DNA of 13,707 nt from an uncultured Eubacteriales bacterium (GCA_934477985.1 CAKSOR010000025.1:1-13707); one strand, 5' to 3'. Positions 1-6,188 are shown, counted from the stretch's first letter. Notes: a model not told the origin generated them from the sequence alone. Made by a program: numbers and translations.

Positions 1-555
1 CTTGAAGCCATCGTCAAAGAAGCGGTTGACCGACTTTTCGGAAGGATTCGCGAGCGAGGCGGCGACCGAGAAATCGAGCGTTTCATCCGCCCTGTTCGTC
101 ACCTCGAGCTCAAAGAAAGCCGCCGGAATGCTCGAGTCCTTCGAATTGTGCGGGATGAAGGGGTTGAAGGCTGAGAGCTTTGCGCTCATCGCGGCGTCGG
201 GGTCGGAGAGGTCGAGCGAGGCGAGCGGGAATTCGCCGGTGAACTTGCAGCTTCTGAAGTGCGGGAAGCCCTGCATCGAGGTGTTTGAGAGTCCCGTGCC
301 GAAATCGAGCCCGGTCTGACCGGCGAGGTTCTTGTAAATGTCGCCGCAGACGACTCGCGCGTCGATAAGTCTGCCGCCGCGTTCAGCCTTGACCGCGAAG
401 TGCGTGTGACCGTTGACCGAGCCCTTGTTTGCCTTGCCGAAAATCTCCCAGTCGATGAGCCGCCCGTTTCCGGCGAGCCCTACCGAGCCCGTGCCTATGC
501 CGCCTAAGGGAAATGAGATTTCGTTTGTGGATTGTGCTTCGAATGTGGTGCGCAT
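1..555 (-). CDS. GH116 family glycosidase, N-terminal part (gene runs off the window)
   Basis: The reverse strand is open for 185 codons from an ATG at 555-553 to the window edge, so only the N-terminal domain is present. The protein begins MRTTFEAQSTNEISFPLGGI, continues with GTGSVGLAGNGRLIDWEIFG and NKGS, and later has FPHFRSCKFTGEFPLA and AFNPFIPHNSKDSSIPAAFF. These are hallmarks of the Glyco_hydr_116N beta-sandwich domain of GH116 (GBA2-type glucosylceramidases and bacterial beta-glucosidases/xylosidases). The catalytic barrel lies outside the window, so substrate cannot be assigned. There is no signal peptide, which implies cytoplasmic action. A ribosome site AAAGGAA (564-570, reverse strand) sits 8 nt before the ATG. 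The gene is divergent from a LacI-family regulator and has a consensus promoter overlapped by a palindrome, so repression relieved by a sugar ligand is likely. Family assignment is strong; the specific enzyme activity is unknown. Confidence 0.88.
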   Translation of the reverse strand, partial: MRTTFEAQSTNEISFPLGGIGTGSVGLAGNGRLIDWEIFGKANKGSVNGHTHFAVKAERGGRLIDARVVCGDIYKNLAGQTGLDFGTGLSNTSMQGFPHFRSCKFTGEFPLASLDLSDPDAAMSAKLSAFNPFIPHNSKDSSIPAAFFELEVTNRADETLDFSVAASLANPSEKSVNRFFDDGFK

Positions 556-578
556 GTGAAAAATTCCTTTCGTGCCTG

Positions 579-600
579 AATTCGTGTACGTACACAAATT
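579..600. promoter_or_regulatory. Probable LacI-family operator
   Basis: GTGTACGTACAC (584-595) is a perfect 12-bp palindrome. Symmetry extends to 579-600 (AATT on each flank) with a single unmatched pair (583/596). The centre is a CpG, as expected for LacI-family operators, where the hinge-helix leucine inserts at a central CpG. It overlaps the -10 edge and predicted start of the leftward GH116 promoter and lies next to a LacI-family gene. It therefore probably represses GH116 and is bound by the product of 706-1653. The protein-site link is inferred from position. Confidence 0.72.
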
Positions 601-626
601 ATAGCATATTATTTACTTTCTGTCAA
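598..626 (-). promoter_or_regulatory. Sigma-A promoter of the GH116 gene
   Basis: On the reverse strand there is TTGACA (621-626), a 17-bp spacer and TATAAT (598-603), with TGC just before the -10 (extended -10). This is a full consensus promoter. The predicted start near 591 falls inside the palindrome at 579-600. A promoter this strong implies that control is by repression. Confidence 0.85.
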
Positions 627-647
627 CCCCTTTTGAAAAAAATCCGG

Positions 648-676
648 TTGACTTTTTTCCCGGAATGTGGTATGAT
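648..676 (+). promoter_or_regulatory. Sigma-A promoter of the LacI-family gene
   Basis: TTGACT (648-653), a 17-bp spacer and TATGAT (671-676), with an extended -10 TG at 668-669. Its -35 lies only 21 bp from the -35 of the divergent GH116 promoter. The operator palindrome is about 50 bp upstream and does not cover this promoter, so autorepression is less likely than repression of GH116. Confidence 0.8.
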
Positions 677-705
677 TATATCATGAAAAAATTCAGGAGT
701 GCAAA

Positions 706-1653
706 ATGGGCAGAATCACCGTCAAAGACCTCGCGAGACTCTGCGGGGTATCAATCGGGACGATCGACCGCGCGATCAACGACCGCGGAGGCATCAATCC
801 CGGGACCAAAAAGAAAATACTCGACACCGCCGCTGAATACGGCTTCGTCAAGAACCAGAGCGCCATATCGCTGTCGCTCGGAAAGCCGAATCTCATCGGC
901 GTAATCATGACCGATCTCAAAACCGAGTTCGTCACGACCATGATGACCGCGATAGAGTCCGAGGCGTCGGCGCGCGGCTACTCGACACTTATAATGCTGT
1001 CTAACTACTCGCCGGAGCGTGAGCGCGGGTGCGTCGAGCGCATGCGTTCGATGAATCTCGCCGGGCTGATCGTCTTCCCGGTCATCTCCGAGCCGGATTA
1101 TTACCTCAATATAATGAAGACCGGAGTTCCGGTCGTCACCGTCGCGAACCGCGTCGAGGGAGTTCCGTTCATCGGAATCGACGACTACGAGGCTATGCGG
1201 CAGGGCACTGAATTCGTACTCTCGCGCGGATATGAAAAACTCATCTATACAGCTCCGGTGCTCGAAAAGCTCGGACGGGAGAACCTCACGGCGCAGATCA
1301 TGCGGCGGGATGGCTTTCTCGACGCGGCGCGCGGCAGGGAATACACCATGATAGAAGACCGCAAGACCTATCGTGAGTTCCTGGATAAGCTGTCTTCCGG
1401 CTCGACCGGACATGAAAAAAAGACCGCGCTGATCTGTCCGAGCGACGCCTACACGGTCGACTGTCTGCCGCTCATCGGAAAGGACGTCGGCATAATGGGC
1501 TTCGACCGGCTGACGACAATCGGACGGCTCATACCCGATCTCGCCGGAATCGCCTATCCGACCGCGGACATCGGAAAAGCCGCTGTCGGCGCGCTGTTTG
1601 GCGAAAAATATGACCTCTTTCCGTTCGGACTGGTCGCGGGCGAGACGATATAA
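706..1653 (+). CDS. LacI-family transcriptional regulator
   Basis: The protein has 315 residues. Residues 4-25 (ITVKDLARLCGVSIGTIDRA plus IN) form the N-terminal LacI-type helix-turn-helix. Residues 50-60 (NQSAISLSLGK) match the hinge helix, with an alanine at 53 and a leucine at 56 in the usual spots. Residues 61-315 form a periplasmic-binding-like effector domain starting PNLIGVIMTD, with VTVANRVEGVPFIGIDDYEA near the middle and GIMGFDRLTTIGRLIPDLAG near the end. The total is slightly shorter than the usual 330-340 residues, so the C-terminal strand region may be trimmed. The start is chosen because AGGAG (695-699) sits 6 nt before the ATG. It is divergent from GH116, so a sugar-derived effector from that pathway is the likely inducer. 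The family call is firm; the ligand is unknown. Confidence 0.92.
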   Translation: MGRITVKDLARLCGVSIGTIDRAINDRGGINPGTKKKILDTAAEYGFVKNQSAISLSLGKPNLIGVIMTDLKTEFVTTMMTAIESEASARGYSTLIMLSNYSPERERGCVERMRSMNLAGLIVFPVISEPDYYLNIMKTGVPVVTVANRVEGVPFIGIDDYEAMRQGTEFVLSRGYEKLIYTAPVLEKLGRENLTAQIMRRDGFLDAARGREYTMIEDRKTYREFLDKLSSGSTGHEKKTALICPSDAYTVDCLPLIGKDVGIMGFDRLTTIGRLIPDLAGIAYPTADIGKAAVGALFGEKYDLFPFGLVAGETI

Positions 1654-1747
1654 TGTGATATTTCAGGCAAAGTCACAAAACCCCGGAATGTGAATTAAAT
1701 GCTTTTGTAACATATTACATACGAGATTTGAATATTTATATAAAATC

Positions 1748-1792
1748 TGCCAGAAAATGAGCGGAACGCTAAAATTTTTGCCAGAAATTTGA
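1748..1792 (+). promoter_or_regulatory. Direct repeat pair upstream of the CBM9-like gene
   Basis: TGCCAGAAAATGA (1748-1760) and TGCCAGAAATTTGA (1779-1792) are spaced 31 bp start to start, close to three helical turns. Both are preceded by an AAAAT run. They end shortly before the extended -10 at 1802-1810, which lacks a good -35. This placement suits an activator-binding site. No regulator is assigned. Confidence 0.4.
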
Positions 1793-1801
1793 CCGCCGAT
1801 G

Positions 1802-1810
1802 TGGTATAAT
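1802..1810 (+). promoter_or_regulatory. Extended -10 promoter of the CBM9-like gene
   Basis: TGGTATAAT gives an extended -10 (TG, one base, TATAAT at 1805-1810). TTGACC at 1789-1794 is only 10 bp upstream and TTGCCA at 1778-1783 is 21 bp upstream, so no -35 has proper spacing. The weak -35 together with the direct repeats suggests activator dependence. A 6-bp inverted repeat (ACCGGA/TCCGGT, 1821-1837) follows in the untranslated leader and could be an operator or a small hairpin. Confidence 0.6.
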
Positions 1811-1865
1811 ATTGTTGTCAACCGGAGATGTTCCGGTAAAACACACAATAAAAGGAGAAATCACC

Positions 1866-2600
1866 ATGAAAAAATCGGCAGCATTAATTCTTTCCGCTCT
1901 CCTCGCGGCTACTCTTATGATCCCGACTCAGGCGGCTGACTACAAGGCACTCACCGGAACTCCCACCGTCGATGGCAAGCTCGACGACATCTACACTCAG
2001 TCCCAGGCCATCGGGACCTCGACCAAGTCGAAGAAGATCTGGAGCTCGGGCAACGGTGCTGACAAGTCGGACGCTGACGCCAAGACCTATGTTCTCCACG
2101 ACAACGATTACGTTTACTTCTGCACGGTAGTCAAGGAGTCGACGATCGTTGACTGCGGAATCAAGAGCGGCTGGCAGTCCGACGCGGTTGAGCTCTGGAT
2201 AAAGTTTGACGGCGCTAACAAGAAGAAGGTCTCGGTCGACGCTTTCGGCACGAAGATCTATGGCGACATCACCGACACCTCGAAGTACAAGTACGCTGTC
2301 ACCCGCGCTGACGGTCAGTACATAACCGAGCTCGCTATCCCGAAGGCTGACTTCAAGAAGGAGCCGGTCGGAATCTCGGTACAGATCAACGACTTCCAGG
2401 AAGCAGCCGCTACCAATGGCGCGGCATGGGGCTCTCAGGGCGCTGAGGACACCGTCACCCTCTCTTCGGATAAGGTCGTCGTCAAGAAGACCGAGACCAA
2501 GAAGCCTGACTCGGCAGCTAAGACCGCTGACGCCGGCATCATCGCCTCGATCGCCGCTATGGCAGCATCCGCGGCTGTTATCTTCAGGAAGAAGCACTGA
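1866..2600 (+). CDS. Secreted CBM9-like sugar-binding protein with C-terminal membrane/sorting-like tail
   Basis: The protein has 244 residues. Residues 1-24 are a signal peptide: KK, a hydrophobic stretch, then TQAA with cleavage near D25. Residues about 30-210 resemble the CBM9/DOMON-like carbohydrate-binding fold: GTPTVDGKLDDIYTQSQ, then YVLHDNDYVYFCTVV, then GWQSDAVELWIKFDG, and near the end VGISVQINDF. A Lys/Thr/Ser-rich linker (about 208-222) leads to KTADAG, a hydrophobic helix and a terminal RKKH. This three-part tail resembles cell-wall or membrane sorting signals but has no LPxTG. An in-frame codon lies further upstream at 1812, but AAAGGAG (1851-1857) lies 8 nt before the ATG at 1866 and the signal peptide starts there. 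No catalytic domain is present, so the role is probably surface glycan binding. It is monocistronic, with its own promoter and terminator. Confidence 0.8.
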   Translation: MKKSAALILSALLAATLMIPTQAADYKALTGTPTVDGKLDDIYTQSQAIGTSTKSKKIWSSGNGADKSDADAKTYVLHDNDYVYFCTVVKESTIVDCGIKSGWQSDAVELWIKFDGANKKKVSVDAFGTKIYGDITDTSKYKYAVTRADGQYITELAIPKADFKKEPVGISVQINDFQEAAATNGAAWGSQGAEDTVTLSSDKVVVKKTETKKPDSAAKTADAGIIASIAAMAASAAVIFRKKH

Positions 2601-2639
2601 GACCAAAAGCGAAATTTCGCAAGATTCTTTTTCATTGCG

Positions 2640-2672
2640 CGTCCCGTCGGAATTCCGGCGGGGCGTTTTTTT
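2640..2672 (+). terminator. Rho-independent terminator of the CBM9-like gene
   Basis: An 11-bp stem (2640-2650 with 2655-2665, two G.U pairs) with an AATT loop is followed by seven T (2666-2672). It lies 40 bp after the stop codon and ends 6 bp before the hairpin array begins. Confidence 0.93.
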
Positions 2673-2678
2673 GTATGT

Positions 2679-2789
2679 CGGTGGGTTCGGTGGGTTTGGT
2701 GGCTTTTATACCTTTGCGTGTAGAAAAGTAAAAAGGACAAATATATATAAGGGTATATAGAAACCGCCCCGAACCCACCGAACTCACCA
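2679..2789. repeat. Hairpin unit 1 (core type A)
   Basis: The left arm is two exact copies of CGGTGGGTT (2679-2687, 2688-2696) plus TGGTGGC. Bases 2680-2699 pair with 2769-2788 over 20 bp, with two G.T(U) wobbles (2684/2784 and 2697/2771). The core ends GGGTATATAGAAAC, shared with units 3 and 4. Confidence 0.8.
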
Positions 2790-2825
2790 TGCTGAAGCGT
2801 CACCGCTGCTGCTTTATCATATTAT

Positions 2826-2943
2826 GGGGGGACAGTGGGGACAGTTGAGACACTTTTATATCTTTGCGTGTACAAAAAACAAAATCAAAGATATATATAA
2901 GAGAAAGTTTAAAAAGCCTCCAAACCCTCCCCAACTGTCCCCC
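2826..2943. repeat. Hairpin unit 2 (core type B, least regular)
   Basis: The left arm has GGGGACAGT twice in tandem (2828-2836, 2837-2845). Bases 2827-2841 pair with 2928-2943 over 15 bp with one bulged A (2933); an alternative register uses the second copy. The core right half (AAGAGAAAGT) matches unit 5 rather than units 1, 3 and 4. Inside the core, TATATCTTTG can also pair with CAAAGATATA. Confidence 0.7.
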
Positions 2944-2961
2944 TGACCGCTTTACCATATC

Positions 2962-3082
2962 AGCGGTGACGGGTGTGACGGGTTTGACGGCTTTTATACC
3001 TTCGCGTATAGAAAAACAAAAAATGATAAATATATATAAGGGTATATAGAAACGCCCCAAACCCGTCATACCCGTCACCGTT
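2962..3082. repeat. Hairpin unit 3 (core type A)
   Basis: The left arm is TGACGGGTG TGACGGGTT followed by TGACGGC. Bases 2962-2986 pair with 3058-3082 over 25 bp, with two G.T(U) wobbles (2975/3069, 2963/3081) and no other mismatch. The core is nearly identical to that of unit 4. Confidence 0.82.
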
Positions 3083-3098
3083 ACCGCTTTACCATATC

Positions 3099-3218
3099 AG
3101 AGTGGCGAGTATGGCGGGTTTGCACCCTTTTATACCTTCGCGTATAGAAAAACAAAAAAATGATAAATATATATAAGGGTATATAGAAACGCCCCAAACC
3201 CGCCATACTCGCCACGCT
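3099..3218. repeat. Hairpin unit 4 (core type A)
   Basis: The arms 3102-3122 and 3195-3215 are perfectly complementary over 21 bp. The left arm reads TGGCGAGTA then TGGCGGGTT. The core differs from that of unit 3 by a one-base change in A-run length, while the arms differ at several bases, with compensating changes on the partner arm. Confidence 0.82.
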
Positions 3219-3241
3219 ACCGCTTTACCATATCACCATGC

Positions 3242-3347
3242 AGGGTATGTATAGTTTGTACCCTTTTATACCTTTGCGTGTAGAAATTCAAAAGGCAATC
3301 TATCTATAAAGAGAAAGTACAAAACGGGTGCAAACTATACATACCCT
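3242..3347. repeat. Hairpin unit 5 (core type B)
   Basis: Bases 3242-3263 pair with 3326-3347 over 22 bp, with one T(U).G wobble (3259/3330). The arm sequence (AGGGTATGTATAGTTTG) is unlike the other units. The core begins as in units 1, 3 and 4 but its right half (AAGAGAAAGTAC) is like unit 2. The unit ends about 20 bp past the stop codon of the leftward AraC-family gene. Confidence 0.8.
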
Positions 3348-3368
3348 ACACAGTTCCGCCGATCGGAT

Positions 3369-4265
3369 TCACTCTATTATTATAGAAATCGGGGGGGGGT
3401 CAGGATTTATTACGGTATTTTTAGGGTCGAAGTCCTCGGGGTACTCGAGCGACTTTCCGAAGGTCTTCGAGAACTTCACCGGCGTCATTCCCATGCGGTC
3501 CTTGAAGGTCTTCGAGAAATGCGTCTCATCGATGAATCCGCATTCGAGCGCCGCCGACACCGGCGAGCTTCCTTTGGCAATCATCATCGCGGCGTGCGAG
3601 ACCCTCGCCGAGACGATATAATGGTGCAGAGTCTCGTTCATCGCCGCCTTGAAATCCGCCGAGAGCTTCTGCTCGCTGACAAAGAAGCGCTTCGCCAGCC
3701 CCGCCGCGGTCAGCTTCTCCGAAAACTCAGAGCTTATGCACGCCAGGACGTCCTTTATATAGCCGATGCCGCCCGAGTCGGGTCTGAACGCTATGATTCC
3801 GCCCTCCCTTACCAGGGTCAGAAAGCCCTTAAGCGCCAGGGCGAGCATTTCATCGCTTATATCGAGCAGCAGGAGCGACGCCAGCGACTTCGCGCACTCG
3901 AGCCGGTCGCCATCGAGCGGCATCACGCGCATATCCTCCGAATAGAGCTCGACAAGATCGACCGCCTGCCCGAATCGCGACAGGCTCGACTCGGTGAAGT
4001 AGAAGACGAAGCACTCGTAAGTCGTTCCGCTCTCGGCGTTCGCCGTATGGAACGCGAACGGCTTGTGCAGTCTTATGTGCGGTTCGTCTGTTCTGTATCT
4101 GACGCCGTTGTCGTTCAGTTCGGTCTTTCCCGAGACGACAAAGGTCAGCTCGTAGCGCGAATGGAAGTGCAGCCAGTCCTGCGTGTATCCGTCTGAAATG
4201 AAGTGCTGGGTGTATATCTTGCCGGGGTCTCCGACGACATCATAATAGCAGTTCTTGCGGCTCAA
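3369..4265 (-). CDS. AraC-family transcriptional regulator
   Basis: The protein has 298 residues. Residues about 15-95 form a cupin-like sensing domain (WLHFHSRYEL at 31-40, with H33 and H35). Residues about 168-266 form the paired helix-turn-helix DNA-binding domain, ending with the family signature ALECGFIDETHFSKTFKDRM and GMTPVKF. The start is TTG (4265-4263), directly after the TGA of the ABC gene (0 nt between). It is supported by AAGGAGG 8 nt upstream, which lies inside the last codons of the ABC gene and implies translational coupling. It is the third gene of the leftward operon. A run of nine C on the coding strand (3391-3399) sits in the last codons (DPPP), so slippage would change only the last few residues after the folded domain. 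The likely target is its own operon or a nearby sugar gene; the ligand is unknown. Confidence 0.9.
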   Translation of the reverse strand: MSRKNCYYDVVGDPGKIYTQHFISDGYTQDWLHFHSRYELTFVVSGKTELNDNGVRYRTDEPHIRLHKPFAFHTANAESGTTYECFVFYFTESSLSRFGQAVDLVELYSEDMRVMPLDGDRLECAKSLASLLLLDISDEMLALALKGFLTLVREGGIIAFRPDSGGIGYIKDVLACISSEFSEKLTAAGLAKRFFVSEQKLSADFKAAMNETLHHYIVSARVSHAAMMIAKGSSPVSAALECGFIDETHFSKTFKDRMGMTPVKFSKTFGKSLEYPEDFDPKNTVINPDPPPISIIIE

Positions 4266-6176
4266 TCAGTTTTCCTCCTTTTCAGCGTTCACATACCGGC
4301 TCGCCTGAGTCGAGAAGAGATCGTAGTACTTGCCGTGCAGCGCCATGAGCTCGTTGTGCGTGCCCTCCTCGACAAGCTCGCCATACTCGAGGACGATTAT
4401 CTTCGAGGCTCTGGTGGCGCTTGAGAGCCGGTGCGAGACGAAGATCGTCGTCTTGTTCTTTGAGAGGGCGTCGAACTCGTTGTAAATCTCCTGCTCGGCG
4501 AGTGCGTCGAGCGCCGCGGTCGGTTCGTCGAGTATCATGACGTCGGCGTCGCTGTAGAACGCTCTCGCGATTGCCAGCTTCTGCCACTGTCCGCCCGAGA
4601 GCTCGAGACCATTGTCCTCGAATATCCGCATCAGCGGCGTTTTATATGAGTCGGGCAACCGCTCGATGAAGTCCTTCGCGCCCGACTGCGCGGCGGCATA
4701 GGAAACCCGCTCGTCGTCGATCTCCTTCGACAGGTCGCCGAACGAGATGTTATCGCGCACAGGGAAGGCGTACTTTCCGAAGTCCTGGAAGATTATTCCG
4801 AACATCTTGTAGAGGTCGGCGACGTCATAGTCCCGCAGGTCGACTCCGTCAAGCAGAATCTCGCCACCGGTCGGGTCGTAGAGCCTTGTCAGGAGCTTCA
4901 GGAGTGTCGTCTTGCCCGCGCCGTTCAGTCCGACCAGCACGACGCTCTCGCGCGGGTTGAGCGTGAAGCTGACGTTCTTTATGACGTCCCGCTCGGTTCC
5001 GGGATAGCGGAAGGAGACGTTTCTGAACTCGATTACATGTCCTTCGCCGTGGCGGACCTTCTTCGGCTCGGAAAGGCGCGGGATGATATGCTGCTCCTCC
5101 TTCATGAAGGACATCATATTGTCGATGAACAGCGTCCCCTCATAGATTGAAGCCGTGGTCGAGACGAGGGTCGCGACTCCTCCCGCGATGTTCGACAGCG
5201 CGCTCGTATAGAACGAGTAGTCGCCGATCTGAAGCTCGCCGGTGAAGACCTTGCGGGCGATGAAGATGTACAGAGCGCAGTTCACGACGGTGGTCAGCAC
5301 CGAGAGGATTATGTGCCACATGCCCTCGGAGACGATCAGCTTCTTCAGCCCGCCGAAGTAGCTCGCGAAGACCTCCTTGTACTTGCCGATCAGCAGGTCG
5401 GACATCCCGAACATGCGGACCTCCTTGACATGATCCTTGCTGCACATTATATTCGAGAAATAGTTGAGCTTGCGGCGCTCCTTCGAACGGCGGTAGAGAT
5501 AATCGGCGTTCTTGCGGCGGTAGACGAAGTTGACGACCGCCGACGGGATCGACATCGCGATGATTATGAGCGGCGCTACCGGGCTTATCGCGACCATCGC
5601 GGTCACATAGCTCAGCATGCTGATCGCGGTCGACATTATGCCGAAGGTTGAGTTGAGTATCTGCACCGGGCGGTTGCCGGCTTCGCGGTTGGCGTTCTCG
5701 AGCTTCTGATAGAACTCGGGCGTATCGAAGCTCGCGGTATCGATTGTCCGCGCCTTCGAGATTATCTTGAGCCGAATATGGTTCGACACGAGCTCTCCGG
5801 TGATCTTCATCAGCATATTGTTTATCTGAGTGACTATCCGCTTCACGAACATGTAGCCGAACTGCAAGGCTAAAAGTCCCGAGATGGCGCGGAAATCATC
5901 GACTCTGCCGCGTATCGCGTCGCCAAGGAGATTCAGAAGCTCGCGCGCGATGTATGTGCCGATTATCGGCATGACGCCATTGAAGACCGACATGAAGAGC
6001 ATCGTGAAGAGTATCCACGGGCGGGTCTCCCAGACAAGTCCGTAGATGTAGAACAGACGCTCGAAAAAGCCCTTGAAAAGGCGCTTTAAGTAGTCGGGCA
6101 CTTCCCTTATGTTCTGCGGCGGCGGGGTTATGCTCCGGCGCTCGTCGCGCGCGAAATCAGGCGGTGGTTTTGGCAT
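4266..6176 (-). CDS. ABC exporter half-transporter (fused membrane and ATPase domains)
   Basis: The protein has 636 residues. After a proline-rich cytoplasmic N-terminus (about 1-50), residues about 55-345 form the six-helix exporter membrane domain. Residues about 380-620 are the ATPase: Walker A GLNGAGKTT (416-424), Q-loop Q464, signature LSGGQWQKLAIARA (526-539), Walker B VMILDE (546-551) and H-loop H582. All catalytic motifs are intact. With one membrane domain and one ATPase, it should act as a homodimer, or as a heterodimer with a partner encoded elsewhere, exporting a peptide, lipid or drug-like substrate. The start has AGGAGGAG just upstream, 12 nt after the LuxR-type gene ends, so the two are cotranscribed. 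The flanking regulators suggest substrate-induced expression. The substrate cannot be told from sequence. Confidence 0.93.
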   Translation of the reverse strand: MPKPPPDFARDERRSITPPPQNIREVPDYLKRLFKGFFERLFYIYGLVWETRPWILFTMLFMSVFNGVMPIIGTYIARELLNLLGDAIRGRVDDFRAISGLLALQFGYMFVKRIVTQINNMLMKITGELVSNHIRLKIISKARTIDTASFDTPEFYQKLENANREAGNRPVQILNSTFGIMSTAISMLSYVTAMVAISPVAPLIIIAMSIPSAVVNFVYRRKNADYLYRRSKERRKLNYFSNIMCSKDHVKEVRMFGMSDLLIGKYKEVFASYFGGLKKLIVSEGMWHIILSVLTTVVNCALYIFIARKVFTGELQIGDYSFYTSALSNIAGGVATLVSTTASIYEGTLFIDNMMSFMKEEQHIIPRLSEPKKVRHGEGHVIEFRNVSFRYPGTERDVIKNVSFTLNPRESVVLVGLNGAGKTTLLKLLTRLYDPTGGEILLDGVDLRDYDVADLYKMFGIIFQDFGKYAFPVRDNISFGDLSKEIDDERVSYAAAQSGAKDFIERLPDSYKTPLMRIFEDNGLELSGGQWQKLAIARAFYSDADVMILDEPTAALDALAEQEIYNEFDALSKNKTTIFVSHRLSSATRASKIIVLEYGELVEEGTHNELMALHGKYYDLFSTQASRYVNAEKEEN

Positions 6177-6188
6177 GATGATCTCCTC

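Larger units (their letters stand above)
2679..3348. repeat. Array of five hairpin-forming repeats with conserved core and unit-specific arms
   Basis: This fills the 768-bp gap between convergent genes and holds no credible gene. Five units occur with core starts at 2704, 2854, 2992, 3128 and 3264 (periods 150, 138, 136, 136). Each has a left arm, a core of about 60 nt starting TTTTATAYCTTYGCGTRTA with an A-rich middle and TATATATAA-like tract, and a right arm complementary to the left. The arms differ completely between units but pair within each unit over about 15-25 bp. Three of the four gaps between units carry CCGCTTTACCATATCA; the first gap has a diverged form. I do not recognise the element. 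There is no transposase, cas gene or reverse transcriptase nearby. Confidence 0.85.

Noticed and set aside
1655..1678. CRP-like site (TGTGA ... TCACA) after the LacI-family gene
   Set aside because: The half-sites are 14 bp apart rather than 6, and it lies about 130 bp from the nearest promoter.
1706..1719. TGTAA-CATA-TTACA inverted repeat in the AT-rich gap
   Set aside because: Only 5 bp per arm in an AT-rich stretch and about 90 bp from the promoter; chance is likely.
2416..3078. Small open frames across the array (Gly/Phe- or Val/Thr-rich peptides)
   Set aside because: They follow the repeat arms, lack ribosome sites, start in different places per unit and end at the same core motif. They are by-products of the repeats.
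2679..3348. Hairpin array as a CRISPR array
   Set aside because: Units are about 136-150 bp, the variable parts are complementary to each other within a unit, and no cas gene is visible.
2679..3348. Hairpin array as integron attC sites
   Set aside because: No cassette genes or integrase are present, and the conserved part is the inner core rather than the arm ends.
3325..3390. Terminator for the leftward AraC operon just past its stop codon
   Set aside because: No stem with a following T run on the reverse strand. The unit 5 hairpin is large and not followed by a T tract, so termination there is unproven.
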